Below the pieces are notes generated by a model, which was not told the origin of the DNA, ran no database searches, and saw only the letters and a list, made by a program, of their open reading frames with translations. The translations under genes were made by a program, and so were the position numbers. From Actinomycetota bacterium (GTDB lineage: Bacteria; Actinomycetota; Actinomycetes; S36-B12): a stretch of 10,622 bases of DNA. Below are positions 1-6,233 of the stretch, piece after piece; within the stretch, counting starts at the first letter, position 1; each line of letters starts with the position of its first letter. The DNA is taken from contig CANMNM010000024.1 in NCBI GenBank assembly GCA_947499275.1, positions 1-10,622 of the forward strand, in the 5' to 3' direction.

Positions 1-517
1 CTGCGATGGCCTCCCAAATATTTCCTTCATCGAGTTCAGCGTCACCGAGCAGGGCGATATAGCGGGAGGCTGCGCGGTCACCAAAATGGGCATCGACGTA
101 ACGTCTTGTCGTGGCTGCAAAAAGTGGTGCCGCAACTCCGAGACCGACGGAGCCGGTGGAGAAATCAACCTCGTCGGGATCTTTGGTGCGCGATGGATAG
201 GACTGCAGGCCACCCTTAGCGCGCAATGTTGTCAAATATGAACGATCGAGATTGCCCAATAAATACTGAATTGAATGGAAAGCGGGAGAAGCGTGCGGCT
301 TTACCGATACGCGGTCTTCCGAATTGAGATAGTGGAAGTAGAGCGCGGTCAGCGCACTTACCAGTGACGCACTTGATGCCTGGTGGCCGCCAACCTTGAT
401 GCCATCAATATTGGGGCGTTCCCTATTTGCGTGATCAATCATTCGCACGGCAAGCCACAGCACGCGATTCTGAACTTCTTCCAGGACTTCTAACTCCTGT
501 AAAGATTCATCTTTCAT
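1..517 (-). CDS. AceE-like transketolase-family protein (thiamine diphosphate enzyme), N-terminal part, cut by the left window edge
   Basis: Reading leftward from an ATG at 517-515, the frame stays open for 172 codons to the window edge, so the C-terminal part is missing. The start follows AGAGG at a 7-nt spacing. Visible motifs are GGHQASSAS (residues 43-51), KPHASP (73-78), GGLQSYPSRTKDP (102-114), STGSVGLG (120-127) and GDAELDEGNIWEA (158-170). The last is the start of the thiamine diphosphate/Mg-binding region of the homodimeric pyruvate dehydrogenase E1/transketolase superfamily. Proteins of this AceE-like type are often annotated simply as transketolase, and their true 2-oxoacid substrate is usually untested. 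It is the last visible gene of the leftward operon, 32 bp after the CitE-like lyase gene. That position suggests, by inference only, that it handles a 2-oxoacid such as pyruvate released by the lyase. The family call is firm; the substrate is unknown. Confidence 0.85.
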   Translation of the reverse strand, partial: MKDESLQELEVLEEVQNRVLWLAVRMIDHANRERPNIDGIKVGGHQASSASLVSALTALYFHYLNSEDRVSVKPHASPAFHSIQYLLGNLDRSYLTTLRAKGGLQSYPSRTKDPDEVDFSTGSVGLGVAAPLFAATTRRYVDAHFGDRAASRYIALLGDAELDEGNIWEAIA

Positions 518-549
518 CGTCACACCTCTCAATCCATCAGTTTTTTACT

Positions 550-1407
550 TTAACGCGCTGCTTGACCAAGTTCGAGAACTCGTCGAGCTGATCGCGCGCT
601 TGCTTCGTCAATCATTCGTCCATTCGCATCTAGGGCTACCCCAGATCCTTCACGAATTGCTGTGTTCATGCGATCGAGGAGATCTTGGGCGACACTTAAC
701 TGCTCAGGTGTCGGCGTGAACATTTCGTTCACGATCGCAACCTGATCTGGATGAATGCAGGCTCTTCCGACAAATCCCTGGCCGATAACCGTTTGCGTTG
801 AACTGCGGAAGGAATCAAGATCACGGAACTCGGTCGACACCGGTCCAATGGGAGACAAAATCCCTGCCGCAATACTCTCAACCACGATCCGACTCCGTAT
901 CGGAGCCAAATGCAGATCCACGTCACCACTCAAACCAAGGTCTGCCGCAAGATCCACCTCCCCCACCTGAAGTTGCACCACTCGTTGGGCAGACACGATA
1001 GAACTTAGTCGTGTCAGCCCAACCGCGGATTCAATTAACGGGATTACCGGCCATTGACCCTCTACCAAGCCATGTTCTTTCTCGGCGGCCAAGAGGACCT
1101 TATTAATCGGAGTCAACTCAGATGGATCATCGACCTTGGGTACGCAAATCCCGGTCAATCCAGGAAGTGCCACGGCTGCAGTGTCCTCCACTCCCATGGC
1201 ACCTTGATTAACCCGAACCCATACCTGCGACCGGCCATGATCACCGTTTCGTACCCAGTCGGCTACGAGTGACCGCGCTTCAACCTTTCGATCGAGTGAA
1301 ACGGCATCCTCGAGATCGAGGACGAGCGCATCTGCACCCTTTGCAACCGCTTTGTCGAATCGCTCTGGCCGGTCACCCGGTACATATAGCCAACTGCGCA
1401 CAATCAC
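550..1407 (-). CDS. CitE-like CoA-ester lyase (HpcH/HpaI aldolase / citrate lyase beta family)
   Basis: The 285-residue length is normal for CitE-like lyases, which cleave 3-hydroxyacyl-CoA esters such as citramalyl-CoA, malyl-CoA or methylmalyl-CoA into an acyl-CoA and a 2-oxoacid, using Mg. The family motifs are all present: RSWLYVPGDRPERF at the N-terminus (4-17), DLEDAV (31-36), VRVN (64-67), IPLIESAVG with Glu126 (122-130), GEVDLAADLG (149-158), GRACIHPDQV (214-223), and a C-terminal GxMID segment (263-267). The start is GTG at 1407-1405, overlapping the TGA of the upstream acyl-CoA dehydrogenase by 4 bp (GTGA), which implies translational coupling. A second GTG two codons later is a possible alternative. 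Next to CoA-transferase, MmgE/PrpD and MaoC genes, a citramalyl-CoA-type lyase of the itaconate pathway is a reasonable guess, but substrate cannot be read from these motifs. Confidence 0.9.
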   Translation of the reverse strand: MIVRSWLYVPGDRPERFDKAVAKGADALVLDLEDAVSLDRKVEARSLVADWVRNGDHGRSQVWVRVNQGAMGVEDTAAVALPGLTGICVPKVDDPSELTPINKVLLAAEKEHGLVEGQWPVIPLIESAVGLTRLSSIVSAQRVVQLQVGEVDLAADLGLSGDVDLHLAPIRSRIVVESIAAGILSPIGPVSTEFRDLDSFRSSTQTVIGQGFVGRACIHPDQVAIVNEMFTPTPEQLSVAQDLLDRMNTAIREGSGVALDANGRMIDEASARSARRVLELGQAAR

Positions 1408-2567
1408 TTAACTGAAGTCTTTCCAGCAATTAGAGACTTAGCGATGATCGTCTTCATGATGTCGTTAGTTCCCTCGCCGATGCTCATCAAAATCGCATCA
1501 CGGTAGAGACGCTCAACTACGTATTCGGTTGAGTAGCCATAGCCACCATGAACACGCATGGCTTCCATCGATGCTGAAATTGCTGCTTCTGAGGCGAAGT
1601 ACTTGGCCATACCGGCTTCCATGTCGACGCTCTCGCCATCGTCTGCCTTTGACGCTGCCCAATAGGTGAGGAGTCGCGCGGCTTGAAGGTTGGTAGCAAT
1701 ATCCGCCAACTTCAACTGGATTGCCTGGAAATCTGAAATCGGTTGACCGAATGCTTCCCGCTGCTTTGAGTAAGACAATGCTGCATCCCACGCAGCCTGA
1801 GCGATACCCACGCTGCGTGCGGCTATGTTCAATCGGCCGATCTCGAGCCCGGAGAGAACCTGCTGCATTCCACGGCCTTCAACACCACCGAGTAATGCCG
1901 AAACCGGCACTCGGACATTGTCGAGAATTACTTCGCAGGACTCGGTTCCCTTGTAACCAAGTTTTCCAATGTCTTTACTGACCGAGAATCCTTCGGATGT
2001 TGCATCAACAAGCATCACGCTCATGCCTTTATGTCGCGGCTCAGCAGTTGGATCGGTTTTGACCAACACGGGCAGAACATTGGCGTGACGGGCGTTAGTA
2101 ATCCATGTCTTTGTGCCGTTAATGACGTAATGGTCACCATCAAGACGTGCTGTTGTCGCGATGCCCTGCAGGTCAGTTCCTGCACCCGGCTCAGTAAGTC
2201 CAATTCCGGTGCGCCATTCGCCCGTTGCCAATTTCGGCAGGATCGAGCTCTTCTGCTCTTCGGTACCGTGATGGGCAATCATCCAAGCCGAGAGCCCATG
2301 GCTTCCCAAGATTCCAGCGATACCCATCCAGCCCCTGGCAATTTCTTCGTACACCAGGCAGAAAGACACCATGTCCAAGTTCAAGCCACCATATTCTTCA
2401 GGAATAGTGATACCAAAGAGACCCATGGCTTTCATGTGGTCAACAATTTCAGTTGGGTAACGCCCCGAATGCTCCCACTCAATTGCTACCGGCATGATCT
2501 CTTTGTCTACGAAGGATCGAAGTGCCTTTTGAAAAGCTCTTTGTTCCTCATTCAATCCGAAATCCAT
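1404..2567 (-). CDS. Acyl-CoA dehydrogenase (short-chain type catalytic Glu position)
   Basis: This 387-residue FAD flavoprotein should desaturate an acyl-CoA at C2-C3 and pass electrons to ETF. The full domain order is visible: N-terminal helical domain (about 1-115), middle beta domain with GIGLTEPGAGTDL (121-133) and KTWITNA (153-159), and a C-terminal helical domain with REAFGQPISDFQ (270-281) and HGGYGYS (340-346). The catalytic base is Glu365 in GEGTND, matching Glu in the YEGT motif of short- and medium-chain dehydrogenases. The isovaleryl-CoA-dehydrogenase position carries Gly244 (LEIGR), as expected when the base is at the other site. The ATG at 2567 has a strong AAGGAG seven bases upstream. 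It follows the DUF35 gene after 34 bp and overlaps the lyase gene by 4 bp. Within the operon it probably supplies the 2-enoyl-CoA for the MaoC hydratase pair. Confidence 0.95.
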   Translation of the reverse strand: MDFGLNEEQRAFQKALRSFVDKEIMPVAIEWEHSGRYPTEIVDHMKAMGLFGITIPEEYGGLNLDMVSFCLVYEEIARGWMGIAGILGSHGLSAWMIAHHGTEEQKSSILPKLATGEWRTGIGLTEPGAGTDLQGIATTARLDGDHYVINGTKTWITNARHANVLPVLVKTDPTAEPRHKGMSVMLVDATSEGFSVSKDIGKLGYKGTESCEVILDNVRVPVSALLGGVEGRGMQQVLSGLEIGRLNIAARSVGIAQAAWDAALSYSKQREAFGQPISDFQAIQLKLADIATNLQAARLLTYWAASKADDGESVDMEAGMAKYFASEAAISASMEAMRVHGGYGYSTEYVVERLYRDAILMSIGEGTNDIMKTIIAKSLIAGKTSVK

Positions 2568-2601
2568 TACTGATCTCCTTTTACTTGTTGTTGATTACCT
2601 T

Positions 2602-3003
2602 TTATTCGTGTGTTAGTTGAAAAACTGGAAGTTGATGTCCGTCACTCAGAGATTCCCAAGAAAGGCTCACGGGTAAGTCACAGGCAAGTTCAGATTCATC
2701 TGCCCCAACTATGCGTGTCAACATCGTGGGGCCCTCCGATAGTCGAACTCGGGCAATGACATATGGGGCTGTGAAGGCCGGGCTAGGTGCTCGATATACG
2801 ACGGTAAAACTGTCGATAACGCCGTGGCCAGCAGACTCCACCCAGTGGAGTTGGCTGCCTGCACATTGAGTGCAGACCGCCCGCGGGTAGTGCTGGACGT
2901 GTTGGCACTCGAGGCACGTTTGTAACAGAAGTTTGCCCTCTTTCGTTGCTTCCCACCATGGGGTGGTGACGTCATCGGGAATTGGTAACACGTGTTCGCT
3001 CAC
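2602..3003 (-). CDS. DUF35 zinc-ribbon / OB-fold protein, partner of the thiolase-like protein
   Basis: The protein is 133 residues. An N-terminal helix (PWWEATKEGKLLLQTC, 15-30) leads into a rubredoxin-like zinc ribbon with Cys30, Cys33, Cys44 and Cys47 (CLEC and CTQC), then an OB-fold (about 55-120) with GVIDSFTVVYRAP (61-73). This is the standard DUF35 layout. DUF35 proteins bind thiolase-superfamily partners; in mycobacterial steroid catabolism the DUF35 domain of ChsH2 activates the retro-aldolase Ltp2. Here the gene starts with GTG at 3003, overlapping the TGA of the thiolase-like gene by 4 bp (GTGA), with AGGGGTGG just upstream. The overlap supports a stoichiometric complex. Unlike ChsH2, where a MaoC-type domain and DUF35 are fused, this is a stand-alone DUF35 subunit. 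Family and partner are well supported; the reaction is inferred. Confidence 0.92.
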   Translation of the reverse strand: MSEHVLPIPDDVTTPWWEATKEGKLLLQTCLECQHVQHYPRAVCTQCAGSQLHWVESAGHGVIDSFTVVYRAPSPAFTAPYVIARVRLSEGPTMLTRIVGADESELACDLPVSLSWESLSDGHQLPVFQLTHE

Positions 3004-4145
3004 CGGTCCACCCCTAACAAGACTGTCGCGTGGGTCGAGAGAATTCCACCGGTCCCGTGGGCCAGCGCTACCTCAGCATTACTCACTTGACGAGCACCTG
3101 CTTCACCACGCAATTGACGCACTGCTTCGACGAGTAACAAAACACCGTATTGACCTGGGTGACAGTAGGAAAGTCCACCACCACTCGTATTCAGGGGAAA
3201 ATCTCCACCTGGTCGAACTCGATCCGATGCAACGAGTGATGCTGCTTCACCTGGTCCACAAAAACCAAGTGCCTCCAAACTGAGAAGCACCGTAATTGTG
3301 AAAGAGTCGTAGAGCGCGACAACGTCGACGTCGGAAGGACTTAAACCCGCACGCGAAAATGCGGCTTTGCCACTGGCGACCGCACCGGTTGGCAGAAGTG
3401 GCACTTGGCTCATCGAGGTATTGGTGGTCGATTCTCCGTAACCAAGTATTTGAACGGGCGGTTTCGCTAAATCTCGGGCTCGCTCCAATGAAGTCACCAC
3501 GACCGCGCCACCGCCATCGGTCACCAAGCAACAGTCTGCGGTTGTCAATGGTGACGACATCATGGGGGCCGCAAGTACTTCATCCACCGTCAAAGGCCCG
3601 GCGTCGTATCGAAACGCTTTCGGGTTGAGCAATGCCCATTCCCGAGCGAGAACCGCGACCTGGGCCAGATCAGCACGGGTGGCTCCATATTCATGCATGT
3701 ATCGCTGGGCCGCCATGGCGTAGTAGGACAGTGGGAACAGCGGACCGTATGGGCTTTCGAATTGCGCTTCCGGTGTGTGGGTTTCCACAACTCCCCCGAG
3801 CGAACGAGAGCGCGCTGATCGTTGATTCGATGCAAAGGAGATCACAATGGTTGAGGCTTGGCCTGATGCAATTGCCTGAGAAGCTCGGGCAATATACATC
3901 TCGTAGGCACTGCCGCCTGCAAAAGTTGAATCGCACCAACTAGGTTGGATACCCAAATAGTCAGCGACCTGAGTTGCTGAAAACCGCGAAACCCCACTGG
4001 TTGCAAGGCCGTCGACGTCGGATAAAGACAATCCAGCATCGGCCAAGGCTCGGGTGATTGCCTGTGACTGCAGTGTCAGTATCGATGCGTTAGTAACTCC
4101 AAGGTCGGACTCTGCGGCGCCGACGATAGCCGTGGTTGCACTCAC
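3000..4145 (-). CDS. Thiolase-like protein (SCP-x/Ltp family) lacking the nucleophilic Cys; probable retro-aldolase or acyltransferase
   Basis: The protein has 381 residues and the two-half thiolase fold: N-terminal AIVGAAESDLG (6-16), a central ADCCLVTDGGGAVVVTS (203-219), VVALYDSFT (275-283), NTSGGGLSYCHPG (319-331) and LAHGTGGILS (361-370). In true SCP-x thiolases the nucleophilic Cys lies in an NNxCxxGS-type motif; here the matching stretch is DSTFAGGS (72-79), with Phe75 at the Cys position. Lack of this Cys is typical of the Ltp-type proteins that pair with DUF35, of which Ltp2 is a retro-aldolase acting on a 3-hydroxyacyl-CoA. Adjacent hydratase genes upstream and a DUF35 gene downstream fit that role. 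The start is GTG at 4145 after GGAGGT, overlapping the previous gene by 4 bp. Automatic annotation would likely say acetyl-CoA acetyltransferase or lipid-transfer protein; I doubt the former. Confidence 0.9.
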   Translation of the reverse strand: MSATTAIVGAAESDLGVTNASILTLQSQAITRALADAGLSLSDVDGLATSGVSRFSATQVADYLGIQPSWCDSTFAGGSAYEMYIARASQAIASGQASTIVISFASNQRSARSRSLGGVVETHTPEAQFESPYGPLFPLSYYAMAAQRYMHEYGATRADLAQVAVLAREWALLNPKAFRYDAGPLTVDEVLAAPMMSSPLTTADCCLVTDGGGAVVVTSLERARDLAKPPVQILGYGESTTNTSMSQVPLLPTGAVASGKAAFSRAGLSPSDVDVVALYDSFTITVLLSLEALGFCGPGEAASLVASDRVRPGGDFPLNTSGGGLSYCHPGQYGVLLLVEAVRQLRGEAGARQVSNAEVALAHGTGGILSTHATVLLGVDR

Positions 4146-4549
4146 GAAAGTTTCACCTCCGCGTGACCACTTGCTGCAGTCCCCACGACTTCTCCTTCAG
4201 AATCAAGGATATGCACGGTAAGATCGCACTTCAGTACTTCTGACTCGACAGAAACTGTGACGCCATCACAGCGGACAGTGGTTCCTGCCTCTACCGGTGT
4301 TAAGAATCGGATACCCAGTTTCGTGAGCCGAGCGTCTGGTCCGACCCAGTCTTGTACGCATTGGGCCATCAGGGCGCCAAGCATCTGTCCGTCAACGATG
4401 GGTGCACTGAATCCAGTACTACGGATGTATTCCATGTCGTAATGCAATCGGTGCCAGTCCCATGTGGCCCCTGCATAAGCGACCATGTCGGTAACGTCGA
4501 TCTGTCGCTCTAGTGGTGGAATTGGAGTTCCCACATTCAGTGAAGTCAT
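4142..4549 (-). CDS. MaoC-family hotdog hydratase, catalytic subunit (HadB/ChsH1-like)
   Basis: This is a single hotdog-fold MaoC protein of 135 residues, expected to hydrate a 2-enoyl-CoA to the 3-hydroxyacyl-CoA or do the reverse. The R-hydratase dyad is visible as Asp31 and His36 in ATWDWHRLHYD (28-38), followed by IVDGQML (51-57) and the core strand LGIRFLTPVEAGTTV (78-92). I place the start at ATG 4549 rather than the longer GTG at 4567: the ATG has AGGGAGA five bases upstream and gives a 4-bp ATGA overlap with the preceding gene, the pattern used across the operon. The size and pairing with the gene just upstream resemble HadA/HadB and ChsH1/ChsH2, in which two different hotdog chains form one hydratase. 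The substrate is unknown. Confidence 0.9.
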   Translation of the reverse strand: MTSLNVGTPIPPLERQIDVTDMVAYAGATWDWHRLHYDMEYIRSTGFSAPIVDGQMLGALMAQCVQDWVGPDARLTKLGIRFLTPVEAGTTVRCDGVTVSVESEVLKCDLTVHILDSEGEVVGTAASGHAEVKLS

Positions 4550-5052
4550 GATGGTCTCCCTCGCCACTGGTAGATCAACGTCTCAACATTGGTAACCAGC
4601 AGCTCAGCATTTTGATTTGCGTATTCCGCGATCGAAGTCACAATCACCATCGGTGTTCCCTTGGATGATGTTCGCTCAACCATGTCATCAATTCGCCAGG
4701 TGACGGTGAGAATGTCCTCGGGACACACTGCTTTATGAAAACTGTATTCATTTCCACCGCGCAGCAACCGAGTTCCGGGGATCTCAAGGTCCCAACCGTG
4801 CCCTGCATATCCCGTCGATTCCTTCGGCAAATTTGCGTATTGATTCGTTTCGCATACGAGTGTTGGTGGGGCAATAACTCCGTCGTAGCCGTGCTCTCGA
4901 GCAAATTGATCGTCCAGATACAGCGGATTGTTATCACCGATCGCTAAAGCGAAATACCGAAATGCCGCTTTCCCTATAGGTTCGGGCGCGACATAGACCC
5001 TTGTCTCGCCAATGCGGGCGCGCAGTTCGCCTGTCAGGATTGTCTCGGTCAT
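4546..5052 (-). CDS. MaoC-N / FAS1-like dehydratase domain protein, likely non-catalytic or substrate-binding hydratase subunit (HadA-like)
   Basis: The 168 residues match a MaoC_dehydrat_N (FAS1-like dehydratase) hotdog protein, about the size of mycobacterial HadA. Key segments are YFALAIGDNNPLYLDDQFA (33-51), IAPPTLVCE (60-68), and GGNEYSFHKAVCPEDILTV (99-117). In the active-site motif GDxNPLH the His is replaced by Tyr45, while Asp40 remains. So this chain probably does not provide the full catalytic dyad and depends on the neighbouring MaoC subunit, which has Asp and His. The ATG at 5052 lacks a clear Shine-Dalgarno sequence and overlaps the TGA of the triple-Rid gene (ATGA), so translation probably relies on coupling. 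In ChsH2 a domain of this type is fused to DUF35; here the DUF35 is a separate protein two genes downstream. Confidence 0.88.
   Translation of the reverse strand: MTETILTGELRARIGETRVYVAPEPIGKAAFRYFALAIGDNNPLYLDDQFAREHGYDGVIAPPTLVCETNQYANLPKESTGYAGHGWDLEIPGTRLLRGGNEYSFHKAVCPEDILTVTWRIDDMVERTSSKGTPMVIVTSIAEYANQNAELLVTNVETLIYQWRGRPS
4555..4561 (-). promoter_or_regulatory. Ribosome binding site deciding the start of the MaoC hydratase gene
   Basis: AGGGAGA on the minus strand lies five bases before ATG 4549. It supports that ATG over the GTG at 4567, which would place this site inside the coding region. The choice also restores the 4-bp overlap pattern of the operon. Confidence 0.7.
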
Positions 5053-6233
5053 ATAAATATCGCCAGTGGATCGACTTCAATCAGGAATTCGGGACGTAAT
5101 AGTCCTGAGCAAATGGCACCGGTCGATGCTGGCCACGGTTCACGAAGGGCGTCCTTACGAACTTCGGCAACGCGACGGTAATCCGACAATCCTTCCTTGC
5201 AGACATACTCGATTGTCTTGATCAGGTTTTCAGGCCCACCACCGGCAGCCTTGAGTACTTGATTTATTGATGCATAAATGTATTCGGTCTGAGCAAGTAC
5301 ATCGCCGGGGAACAGTGCCTCTTGAGTCTGCGGGTCAAGTGCTGCAAAACCTGACATGAACAGCACACGTCCGGCTTTCACACCTGGGTTGTAGGTAAGG
5401 GTTTCGTATCGGGACCACCCTGGATTAACGGCCACCGGCGTGTGACGTGAGGCAATAATGTCGATTGCTACGAGAACACCTGGTGCATGAAGCCGATCCA
5501 CCAAAATTCCGGCAGCCCCTGGGTACACGGGGCCCAGTAACTCTTTTCGTGGGCGCCCACACTTCCGGTAGAGATCGCGGCTTTCCGTGGCGCTGTAGTC
5601 AATTGTCTTAACAACGTGGGAAAGATCAAGCCCAATTCCCTCGAGTAATTCACCCGCACGCTCGAGGCAGTATCGGTACTGACCCGCAAAATCACCCTCT
5701 GCGACTAGGCTTCCTTGGGCGTCGATGGGCAGCATGGTGGGCAAATAGATCGTGCCGTCGGCAACTTCTGTGACAACGGAACGATGTAACTTGCTATCTT
5801 GCTGAGTGATTGCCGTTTGTACTTTGTTCTTAGACGCCGTAACTTCGATTTCGATAAACGCAGCTGGTCGCAGAAGACGCTCAACCATCACGGTCACAAC
5901 GGTCGGGCGGTTGTCACCAAAAATACGTTCACGAACTGCCGCTGCTTCGTCATAGTGATCGGCTCCGTGCTCAGTAACATTTTCAACAACTCGAACCACA
6001 TCGCTGAAATCAAAACCAGCAGCTTGCAGGATTACCTCAATTTTGGCGTAGGCGGTTGCTGTCTGTTCCGTCATACCACCACGGACGACCATGTGTTTTG
6101 TTTCTGGGTCAAACTCTGATGCTGAGTGACCAGATAGCCATGCGGTCGTGCCATCTGTCAATCCGAGTGAAAAAGAATAGTCGGCATAGCGGAACCACGG
6201 AAAAGACTCGGGTCGGATCGCTTGTATGTTCAT
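5049..6233 (-). CDS. Protein with three tandem Rid/YjgF-like domains, no RidA catalytic Arg
   Basis: The 394 residues contain three consecutive Rid-type units of about 120 residues: roughly 14-135, 148-263 and 274-394. Each shows the same order of elements: an entry strand (AWLSGHSASE 31-40; TIYLPTMLPID 161-171; VLFMSGFAALD 290-300), a helix ending in an AAG- or GIG-like turn (71-73, 199-201, 329-331), a DVVRVV/HVVKTI/NLIKTI strand (78-83, 206-211, 336-341), and a final strand ending in EIE, AID or EVD. Aligned by eye to E. coli RidA, the imine-hydrolysing Arg105 corresponds to Val112, Ala240 and Ser370, so 2-iminoacid deaminase activity is unlikely. Rid proteins normally form homotrimers, so one chain may form a whole pseudo-trimer. 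The ATG at 6233 follows AAGGAGG at ten bases and overlaps the MmgE/PrpD stop (ATGA). Its function in the pathway is unknown. Confidence 0.85.
   Translation of the reverse strand: MNIQAIRPESFPWFRYADYSFSLGLTDGTTAWLSGHSASEFDPETKHMVVRGGMTEQTATAYAKIEVILQAAGFDFSDVVRVVENVTEHGADHYDEAAAVRERIFGDNRPTVVTVMVERLLRPAAFIEIEVTASKNKVQTAITQQDSKLHRSVVTEVADGTIYLPTMLPIDAQGSLVAEGDFAGQYRYCLERAGELLEGIGLDLSHVVKTIDYSATESRDLYRKCGRPRKELLGPVYPGAAGILVDRLHAPGVLVAIDIIASRHTPVAVNPGWSRYETLTYNPGVKAGRVLFMSGFAALDPQTQEALFPGDVLAQTEYIYASINQVLKAAGGGPENLIKTIEYVCKEGLSDYRRVAEVRKDALREPWPASTGAICSGLLRPEFLIEVDPLAIFI

Noticed and set aside
518..549. Possible terminator in the T/A-rich gap between the lyase and AceE-like genes
   Set aside because: There is a short A/T run but no stem before it, and the gap contains the ribosome binding site of the next gene.
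2031..2573. 180-codon plus-strand open frame
   Set aside because: It lies entirely antisense to the well-supported acyl-CoA dehydrogenase gene, has no recognisable domain, and its composition looks like a shadow of the real frame.
4550..4567. GTG start at 4567 for the MaoC hydratase, adding six residues
   Set aside because: It lacks a ribosome binding site and would put the AGGGAGA site inside the gene; ATG 4549 fits the overlap pattern and the family N-terminus.
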